Below, piece after piece: positions 1 to 5,401 of a DNA stretch of 64,000 nucleotides. Source of the stretch: Candidatus Omnitrophota bacterium (GTDB taxonomy: Bacteria; Omnitrophota; Gorgyraeia; Velamenicoccales; Velamenicoccaceae); contig JAGVOQ010000031.1 of assembly GCA_020052645.1 (NCBI GenBank), forward strand, positions 1-64,000, read 5' to 3'. Under the pieces are notes generated by a model, which was given only the letters and a program-made list of their open reading frames with translations, searched no databases and was not told where the DNA came from. The translations under genes were made by a program, and so were the position numbers. The first letter of the stretch is position 1; every line of letters starts with the position of its first letter.

Positions 1-1024
1 CATTATCTTCCCAATCTCTGTTTCGTATCTTTTTGATCGCATTGAAATATTTTATTAAAAATCTAGCTATCTCAATCTGCATATCCCCATGCTGGTAATA
101 GTATAAGAAAATTGGTTTTTGCTTACTTTTCTTAGCTTCAGAGGAAATCGAACCTACTAAATAGTCAATAAGAAAAGCTTGAGAAATAGACATTCTAGAT
201 TTTTCTTCATCTGTCATATCATCAGGGACAGTTCCCAACATTTTTATCCTTTTAAAAAAAGGAGATATCTCAATCTCATTCAATATCTTTATTGTTTCAT
301 GCATAAAAGTTATTTCATCTAATTCATAACTGAATTCTCCAGATAAATGATATAACAACGATTTATTCACACTTTTTTGAGTATAATTTATCGTATAGAA
401 TAATTTGGCCAACACACTTCGGTCAAACCCTATAATAAAAGATACAAGTAAATCATATTTATTTATAATTTCAGGCTTTGCCTCTTCTAATCCAGCCAAC
501 CTATGTTGACCATCTATTACCAATATCGAATTTTCTTTGTAGGGTATATATAAATAAGTTTTCCCAGATTCTTCAATAACAAAGGAAAGATTTTTATTTT
601 CTTCCAACAAATCCTTCAAATCCTTCTCGTTAGAAGATTTCAAAACACCACCATCTGTGTAAGCATTCACTAAATCACATGCTGCTATAATCGTGTTAGG
701 AAATAAAGCGAAATCTTCATTTTCCAAGAATTTTTTAATTTCTTTAACTCTTCCTTCTTTTAGTTTCCTTTGAAACGCCTTTGAAGGAATTCTCTTTTTA
801 TCTTTTGTTATTAAATAGTTGTAGTAATCAGCATCGTCTTTAAATTTTGCCGCAGCTGCTGCCTGTATTTCAACATCATATTCAGCTGGCTCAACTGTAT
901 ATAATTTCAAAAGGTCTGTGGTTGGTATTTTGCCAACAAAAAAATTCTTGTTTTTCTGAGTCAAAGAAACAATCTCAACTTTTAAAAACTCTCTATCAAA
1001 CTTCTTAACTTTTTCTGAGTTCAT
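1..1024 (-). CDS. DGQHR-domain protein (partial, C-terminus outside window)
   Basis: About 341 residues are visible; the gene runs off the left edge of the window. Reading the minus strand from the ATG at 1024 gives a continuous frame with the hallmark DGQHR motif at about residues 171-175 (positions 500-514), followed by RLAGLEE and, further on, FYTINYTQKSVNKSLL. That layout is typical of the DGQHR/DndB-like superfamily, known from DNA phosphorothioation control (DndB) and from many defence-island proteins of unknown role. The start codon overlaps the stop of the upstream membrane-protein gene in an ATGA, so the two are probably translationally coupled. No dnd or other defence gene is visible, but the downstream neighbourhood lies outside the window. 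Family assignment is confident; the function is not known. Confidence 0.8.
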   Translation of the reverse strand, partial: MNSEKVKKFDREFLKVEIVSLTQKNKNFFVGKIPTTDLLKLYTVEPAEYDVEIQAAAAAKFKDDADYYNYLITKDKKRIPSKAFQRKLKEGRVKEIKKFLENEDFALFPNTIIAACDLVNAYTDGGVLKSSNEKDLKDLLEENKNLSFVIEESGKTYLYIPYKENSILVIDGQHRLAGLEEAKPEIINKYDLLVSFIIGFDRSVLAKLFYTINYTQKSVNKSLLYHLSGEFSYELDEITFMHETIKILNEIEISPFFKRIKMLGTVPDDMTDEEKSRMSISQAFLIDYLVGSISSEAKKSKQKPIFLYYYQHGDMQIEIARFLIKYFNAIKKIRNRDWEDN

Positions 1025-1521
1025 GTTTCTGCTCCTAACTCACCTTTCATTTTATTTACTTTCTTGCCAATCTTATCAGTTTCATCTCGCTTTCTGATGC
1101 CATATTCACGATCAATGTTTTCACTTAAAACAGCTCGATTAAGAAGGACTGAGAAACACAAAGTAACAGCATATAGTTTGCATGACAATAAAAACAAGGA
1201 GTTTGAAAAAATCTCGCTAGGGCAGCGATTCAAATTATAAAAAATATAAGCGCTCCAAATTGCGAAAACAAAAAAAAGAACAATCCAAGATAGCAGATCT
1301 GAGTATATCCGCACTCCTGCAGCCGCTTGTTGCTCTCGTCTTGAGTAGAGACTTGCTAAAAGGGAGGTAAAAAGATATGCCAAATAACTTGTAAAGAGGA
1401 TACCTGGATTACCTATTTGAAAAAAATAAGTTGCACACAACGGTATTATGCAGAATACAAAATTAATAAAAAACCATACGAACCATTTTTCAATACTAAT
1501 CCATAACTTAAGTGTGTCCAT
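1021..1521 (-). CDS. four-helix membrane protein, unknown function
   Basis: A 166-residue protein I do not recognise. It has about four hydrophobic segments (roughly residues 10-35, 40-60, 75-96 and 105-128) and a charged, Lys-rich cytoplasmic-looking tail of about 35 residues. A short GGAG precedes the ATG closely, and a good sigma-70 promoter lies upstream (1577-1605). Its stop codon overlaps the start of the DGQHR gene (ATGA), so the two form a two-gene transcription unit. By analogy with many defence modules a membrane effector plus a regulatory or DNA-sensing partner is possible, but nothing in the sequence proves this. Confidence 0.65.
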   Translation of the reverse strand: MDTLKLWISIEKWFVWFFINFVFCIIPLCATYFFQIGNPGILFTSYLAYLFTSLLASLYSRREQQAAAGVRIYSDLLSWIVLFFVFAIWSAYIFYNLNRCPSEIFSNSLFLLSCKLYAVTLCFSVLLNRAVLSENIDREYGIRKRDETDKIGKKVNKMKGELGAET

Positions 1522-1576
1522 GACTCCGCTCGTATAAATTTCAGAAATATAACTGTATCTTATTGTGCTTGTTTCT

Positions 1577-1605
1577 ATTATAGCACCCTGCCTTTTTGTC
1601 TACAA
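1577..1605 (-). promoter_or_regulatory. sigma-70 promoter of the membrane protein/DGQHR unit
   Basis: On the minus strand TTGTAG (1600-1605) and TATAAT (1577-1582) are separated by exactly 17 bp. The -10 box is about 55 bp upstream of the membrane-protein start codon, leaving a short leader. Confidence 0.65.
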
Positions 1606-1746
1606 GGAAATCCCAAGGCACTAGTTTTACTCATGGGGGGGGTGTTCGGGGGGTCAGTGGGGGTAGGGTTTTTGGCTAAGTGTCCAAATAGTGCCCACAT
1701 TTTAACCAAGCCATACTAAGCCATACCAATTGTGTCCACATAAAGA

Positions 1747-1771
1747 AATCTCCTAAGTGATTCAGGAGATT
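1747..1771. terminator. hairpin, possible terminator
   Basis: AATCTCCT (1747-1754) and AGGAGATT (1764-1771) form a perfect 8-bp stem with a 9-nt loop, followed by AT-rich sequence on the plus strand. It could end transcription from either side; the function is inferred from shape only. Confidence 0.35.
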
Positions 1772-1811
1772 ATAATTATTGAAAATCCTTATGGTTATGA
1801 AAACTGCCCTT

Positions 1812-1856
1812 GTTGGTTTAGGAAACCTATGCTCTATCCAGATGAGCTACGGGGGC
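1812..1856 (-). pseudogene. 5' half of a tRNA-Arg(CCT)-like gene (relic)
   Basis: Reading down from 1856 the sequence begins GCCCCCGTAGCTC, continues with a typical D-arm (GGATAGAGC) and an anticodon arm with loop TTCCTAA, i.e. anticodon CCT (Arg). After about position 1812 the T-arm and the matching 3' acceptor strand (which should end in CGGGGGC) are missing, and the anticodon stem has one mismatch. It is therefore a truncated or decayed tRNA gene. Such fragments often mark the boundary of inserted DNA, and the DGQHR unit lies just beyond it. Confidence 0.6.
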
Positions 1857-2046
1857 GTATATTATAACTATTTATTTTTCAAAGAATTAGAAAAATACTT
1901 ATTTTATTTTCTCCGTCCTGCCGGACACAGGTGCCAAAATTATGCCAATTCCAATGACAAGAATCCTTGCAATTTAATTCAGATAATATTTTATATCAGA
2001 TTTTGCGAGGGGTGTAAAGAAAGATTTCCTGCAAGGCGAGGATACA

Positions 2047-2385
2047 TTAAATAGAGGTCGCGAGCATGACGTGCGTGGCGGCAGTCTTTTCTTCTTTGGT
2101 CTTATGTCTTATGATAATCTCCACATCGCGGTCAAGCGCGTTCAATAATTCAAAAAGATGATCCAAGGAAAACATACTCAGCTTACCATTCATAAGACAG
2201 GAAACTTTTGACTGAGGAATACCCAACACCCCAGATGCTTGTTTTTGAGTGAGACCCCGTTCTTTGATAATCTCCGATATGCGCAACATGATCTCGGCAC
2301 GGGCCATCACTCTTTCTGGATGAGCAACACCGATATCCGCAAATACATTGCTACTTCCCCTATGGATTTTTTCTTTTATATTCAT
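2047..2385 (-). CDS. higA: HigA-type antitoxin (XRE-family helix-turn-helix)
   Basis: A 112-residue protein with a helix-turn-helix at about residues 45-75 (RGLTQKQASGVLGIPQSKVS is the recognition core), typical of antitoxins paired with RelE/Gp49-type toxins. It should bind and neutralise the upstream-encoded toxin and repress their common promoter. The ribosome-binding site AGAGGTGA overlaps the last codon and stop of the toxin gene, so translation is coupled. Toxin-first order is characteristic of higBA, unlike most relBE modules. Confidence 0.85.
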   Translation of the reverse strand: MNIKEKIHRGSSNVFADIGVAHPERVMARAEIMLRISEIIKERGLTQKQASGVLGIPQSKVSCLMNGKLSMFSLDHLFELLNALDRDVEIIIRHKTKEEKTAATHVMLATSI

Positions 2386-2392
2386 GGTTTAT

Positions 2393-2764
2393 TCACCTCT
2401 CATAATTTGCTTTATAATCTTCTTGTGCCGTCTTCAGCCTCTGTCTGATTAAATCAATATCACTCTGCGGTGTCTTAATGCCGCGTTTCGATTTCTTTTG
2501 GAAACAATGCAACACATAAACTGCCTTCTGAAATTTAACCGTATAAACCGCCCGATAGGCATCTCCGAAAAAATTCTCGACTATTTCTAGGACTCCGGCT
2601 CCACCAAAGCCCTTCAGTGGTTTTGCAGATACCGGCTTCAGGCCTTTCTGGACCTCAAAAAGCGCAAACCCGATATCCTGTCTTACTTCTTCAGGAAACT
2701 CTTTCAGATCTTCTCTGGAAGATCCAACGAAATCCAGCTTCTTTATACTTCTTTCTTCAATCAT
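2393..2764 (-). CDS. higB: HigB/RelE-type toxin (phage-derived Gp49-like family)
   Basis: A 123-residue protein with the layout of Gp49-like/HigB toxins: EEVRQDIGFALFEVQKG, then a loop with KPLKGFGGAGVLEIVE, then YRAVYTVKF and a C-terminal VLHCFQKKSKRGIKTP segment, the usual RNase core of ribosome-dependent mRNA interferases. It is expected to cleave mRNA when free of antitoxin. It is followed after 7 bp by higA. The ATG at 2764 directly abuts the predicted -10 box, so mRNA may begin inside the open frame; translation may be leaderless or start at a downstream non-ATG codon. Confidence 0.85.
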   Translation of the reverse strand: MIEERSIKKLDFVGSSREDLKEFPEEVRQDIGFALFEVQKGLKPVSAKPLKGFGGAGVLEIVENFFGDAYRAVYTVKFQKAVYVLHCFQKKSKRGIKTPQSDIDLIRQRLKTAQEDYKANYER

Positions 2765-2793
2765 AATATACCATATTTGGTATAATTAGTCAA
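2765..2793 (-). promoter_or_regulatory. higBA promoter
   Basis: TTGACT (2788-2793) and TATATT (2765-2770) are separated by exactly 17 bp on the minus strand, just upstream of the toxin start codon. Confidence 0.7.
2767..2784. promoter_or_regulatory. higBA operator palindrome
   Basis: TATACCA-TATT-TGGTATA is a perfect inverted repeat with 7-bp arms that overlaps the -10 box and spacer of the higBA promoter. This is the placement expected for autorepression by the HigA dimer. Confidence 0.65.
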
Positions 2794-2916
2794 GCTGGCT
2801 TAAATGAAAAAACGACACAGTAAAAGACATTGTAAGCCTGTTTCCGATATCTGCCTCTAGTTTTTTCTTCTTTGATATCTTTGCCTTGAACTTATTAATT
2901 AAGGTATATTTCCAAT

Positions 2917-3002
2917 GTTTCTTAAGGTTAACTTATGTTACGAAAGGTTTCTTAGGGTTGCTTTTTGCAACTTTAAGAAACTTAAAGGAACATGACGCAA
3001 CC
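2917..3002. repeat. 10-bp-phased palindromic repeat array (copy 1)
   Basis: Four consecutive decamers of form GTTNN plus five bases (the first is GTTTCTTAAG) are followed by a GTTGC-TTTTT-GCAAC centre and then the reverse-complementary series (NNAAC every 10 bp). The two arms can fold into one long imperfect hairpin. The same design recurs at 53009-53058/53195-53229 and at 56032-56135. It fills most of the gap between apt and higB. Confidence 0.8.
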
Positions 3003-3008
3003 TTCTTT

Positions 3009-3527
3009 TTAATATTTTAATATGGAATAAACAGGATAGCCTTTTAATTTTTCCCTGCCCTTTAAATCACAGAGTTCGATTAAAAAGATAATACCGAAAA
3101 TTTTTGCCTGAACCTTTTCTGCTAACTGGACCACCGCAGACATGGTGCCACCTGTTGCAAGAAGGTCATCGACAATGAGGATTTTTGAATTAGGCTTAAT
3201 GGCATCTTTATGCATTTCTAAAGTATCCGTGCCATATTCAAGTGAATAATTGACGGAAATAGTCTCAGCAGGAAGCTTTCCTTTTTTTCTAACCGGAACA
3301 AATCCTGCTCCGAGTTTATACGCTAATGCCGCTCCAAAAATAAAACCACGAGACTCGATGGAAAGCACATAATCTATTTTTTTGCCTTTAACAACTTTGG
3401 CCATAGAATCAACAGCCTTCTTAAAAGCAGCCTTATTTTTAAGAAGTGTCGAGATATCCTTAAACAAAATCCCCTCTTTAGGAAAATCGGGGATTGAACG
3501 AATGTGTTTTTTTAATTGTTCGGACAT
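3009..3527 (-). CDS. apt: adenine phosphoribosyltransferase
   Basis: About 172 residues, normal for the family. The enzyme salvages adenine with PRPP to give AMP. The PRPP-binding motif ILIVDDLLATGGTMSA is present at about two thirds of the length, and the N-terminal HIRSIPDFPKEGILFKDIS is the family signature. I prefer the ATG at 3527 (protein beginning MSEQLKKHI) because AAGGA lies 8 nt upstream; the ATG three codons earlier sits directly on that ribosome-binding site. It follows the LacI-like gene by 23 bp, so the sigma factor, sensor protein and apt probably share an mRNA. Confidence 0.95.
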   Translation of the reverse strand: MSEQLKKHIRSIPDFPKEGILFKDISTLLKNKAAFKKAVDSMAKVVKGKKIDYVLSIESRGFIFGAALAYKLGAGFVPVRKKGKLPAETISVNYSLEYGTDTLEMHKDAIKPNSKILIVDDLLATGGTMSAVVQLAEKVQAKIFGIIFLIELCDLKGREKLKGYPVYSILKY

Positions 3528-3550
3528 ATTTGCCATCCTTGTTTTCTAAG

Positions 3551-4402
3551 CTAAGCTTTTTCTAAAACAAGTGTTGACTCTCTTTTAATGAGTTTGGCCG
3601 GCAAAACAACCTTAATCGGCTCCCGCTCTTTTCCTAAAAGCATCTGGTTCAGTTTTTCGAGCGCCAAACGCCCCATTTCAACAATGGGCTGAGAAACAGT
3701 AGTAAGCCTAACCGGACTATAGCCAGCAATAGGATTATCATCAAAACCCACCAAAGACAAATCCCAAGGAATACGCATCCCTTCACTTTTAGCCTCATCG
3801 ACAACTTCTAAAGCCATGACATCGCTGGCAGAGAAAATAGCCGTAGGCCTGGCTTCCAAATTCAAAAGATTTTTTGCAGCGCCACGCGCAGGCGTCCTTA
3901 AGAAAAATCCTTCCTGGACATATTCTTTAGGGACTTCAAGCCCATGCTTGGCCATCGCCTGTTTGTAACCTTCCAATCTTGCTTCACCGGCCTGGGTATT
4001 CAAATCACCGGCAATAGTCGCGATTTTTTTATGCCCCAGCTTGATCAGATACTCTACGACATCCATAGCGGCTTTACGATTATCGATAGCAATACAATTG
4101 ATGTCTTCGCTGAAATAGTTATTCATAACAATATAAGGAATGCCACGTTTAGAAAATTCCAAAAGTTGTTTTTTATCTCCGTCGATATCGGCAAAAATGA
4201 CGCCCTTAACATAATCAGAGGCAAAAGACTCGCTCGTCATCCAGTCACCGTGCGATTTTCTTTCGGTGATATGGATCAGGATGTCTGCTTTTAAACGGCT
4301 TGCGGACGCGGTCACCCCTTTGATCACTTCAGAAGCGAAAAAAGAATGGAACACATCTTCAAATCTTGGAATTACTAGGGTGTAAAATTTGGCATTGGGC
4401 AT
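3551..4402 (-). CDS. LacI-type ligand-binding protein without DNA-binding domain
   Basis: A 283-residue protein resembling the periplasmic-binding-protein-like core of LacI/GalR regulators: VKGVIFADIDGD, GIPYIVMNNYF, LIKLGHKKIATIAGD, EARLEGYKQAM, PTAIFSASDVMALEVVDEA, SLVGFDDNPIAGYSPVRLTTV. The usual 50-60-residue N-terminal helix-turn-helix and hinge helix are absent: the protein starts almost directly at the first beta strand, and the upstream DNA encodes the end of the sigma factor, not an HTH. There is no signal peptide, so it should be cytoplasmic. One nucleotide separates its ATG from the sigma-factor stop, with GGAGATGAG as ribosome-binding site. A sensor that acts on the sigma factor is possible but untested. 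Confidence 0.85.
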   Translation of the reverse strand: MPNAKFYTLVIPRFEDVFHSFFASEVIKGVTASASRLKADILIHITERKSHGDWMTSESFASDYVKGVIFADIDGDKKQLLEFSKRGIPYIVMNNYFSEDINCIAIDNRKAAMDVVEYLIKLGHKKIATIAGDLNTQAGEARLEGYKQAMAKHGLEVPKEYVQEGFFLRTPARGAAKNLLNLEARPTAIFSASDVMALEVVDEAKSEGMRIPWDLSLVGFDDNPIAGYSPVRLTTVSQPIVEMGRLALEKLNQMLLGKEREPIKVVLPAKLIKRESTLVLEKA

Positions 4403-4403
4403 T

Positions 4404-5222
4404 TTATCTCATCTCCTCCTTATCCTGCTCCGCCATGAATTTTTTTAATTTTTTAAGAGCGTTTTCTTCTATCTGACGGACACGCTCGCGCGACACGCCC
4501 AGCTTTTTGGCCACATGAGCTAAAGTATGTGTTGAACCATCTGTTAATCCGAAACGTAAATTTAAAACCTCATGCTCGCGCTCGTTGACTCCGTCCAAAA
4601 GACCTTTCAAGCGCTCTTTAACAAACATGGCATCCATCTCTGTTTCCGGTGAAACGGAATTTTTATCTTCGATCAAATCAATGATCTCATTGCCGTTCTC
4701 TTCATCAATGGGCGCGTCAAGCGAAGACGTTTTCGTAACATAGCTGCGCGTTTTTGTCATTTTATCTTCACTCAAATGCATGGATTTAGCGATCTCTTTT
4801 TCCGTCGGCATACGCCTGAGCTTTCCCATTAAACGCTCATTTGTTTTTTTGTATTTACTGAGCATCTCATTGACGTAAACCGGGATTCGCACGGTGCGAC
4901 TTGAATCAAAAATCGATCGCGTGATCGACTGCTTGATCCACCAAGCCGCATATGTTGAAAAACGAAAACCTTTAGAAGGATTAAATTTTTCAACAGCCTT
5001 CATCAGGCCGACATTGCCGTCTTCAATCAAATCCATTAAAGGAATACCAAGATACATATAGTGTTTGGCAATATTAATAACGAGACGCAAATTAGAACGA
5101 ATCATCTTATCGCGCGCCTCTTTACTTCCTTTTTTCGCTTTTTTAGAAAGATCAATTTCTTCTTTAGCGGTCAAAAGGGGGATCTTGCGCACTTCTTTTA
5201 AATATGATTTTATATTTTCCAT
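4404..5222 (-). CDS. RNA polymerase sigma-70 family factor (group 2-like)
   Basis: About 272 residues. Region 1.2/2 (IKSYLKEVRKIPLLTAKEE; RSNLRLVINIAKHY; MDLIEDGNVGLMKAVEKF; GFRFSTYAAWWIKQSI), region 3, and region 4 with the -35-binding helix-turn-helix (LGVSRERVRQIEENALKKL) are all present, while the long region 1.1 and non-conserved region of a primary RpoD are missing. It therefore looks like an alternative or RpoS/RpoH-sized factor. An in-frame ATG exists at 5282, but its extra 20 residues (including PACRQAG) are just the translation of a palindromic repeat, so I start at 5222. It is coupled to the LacI-like gene. Confidence 0.9.
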   Translation of the reverse strand: MENIKSYLKEVRKIPLLTAKEEIDLSKKAKKGSKEARDKMIRSNLRLVINIAKHYMYLGIPLMDLIEDGNVGLMKAVEKFNPSKGFRFSTYAAWWIKQSITRSIFDSSRTVRIPVYVNEMLSKYKKTNERLMGKLRRMPTEKEIAKSMHLSEDKMTKTRSYVTKTSSLDAPIDEENGNEIIDLIEDKNSVSPETEMDAMFVKERLKGLLDGVNEREHEVLNLRFGLTDGSTHTLAHVAKKLGVSRERVRQIEENALKKLKKFMAEQDKEEMR

Positions 5223-5234
5223 TTTATCGAGCAC

Positions 5235-5401
5235 GTGACTTATGCCTGCCTGCCGGCAGGCAGGGAACGATTTTCGTAACATAAGTCACTGTGCGAGTTA
5301 AATCCTTGACATCTACCTTACAAACATTTGTAGGTAAATGTCAAGGATCAATTTGAGCCTACAAATTAAGTACGCTTACGCTTCTTAATTTGTGGCTTCA
5401 T
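5235..5401 (-). repeat. three-hairpin intergenic element (copy 1)
   Basis: Read on the minus strand from ATGAAG at 5401: stem 1 ACAAATTAA/TTAATTTGT (5385-5393 with 5361-5369), central stem (14 bp with one mismatch; 5333-5346 with 5304-5317, core CCTTGACAT), and stem 3 CATAAGTCAC/GTGACTTATG read on the plus strand (5235-5244 with 5280-5289). The 20-bp palindrome at 5245-5264 sits inside the loop of stem 3. Related elements occur at 24505-24711 and 39930-40074. This copy overlaps the last codons of ppdK and ends 13 nt before the sigma-factor start. Confidence 0.75.
5245..5264. repeat. 20-bp perfect palindrome
   Basis: CCTGCCTGCCGGCAGGCAGG, identical to the copy at 24640-24659. At both loci it lies inside a three-hairpin element but at different places, so it appears to be an independent insertion. 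Translated, it gives PACRQAG in an over-long sigma-factor frame. Confidence 0.85.

Larger units (their letters stand above)
1606..2046. other. intergenic region, mostly non-coding
   Basis: About 440 bp without a supportable gene. It contains a G-rich run near 1635-1665, a hairpin at 1747-1771 and a tRNA relic at 1812-1856. The rest is AT-rich and shows no recognisable feature. The plus-strand open frame crossing it has no family resemblance and covers the tRNA relic, so I do not call it. Confidence 0.5.

Noticed and set aside
1779..2054. Plus-strand open reading frame of 91 codons
   Set aside because: It covers the tRNA relic, has no ribosome-binding site and no family resemblance; considered chance.
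5223..5282. Extended N-terminus of the sigma factor
   Set aside because: The extra residues are the translation of a palindromic repeat and stem 3; the family begins at the later Met.
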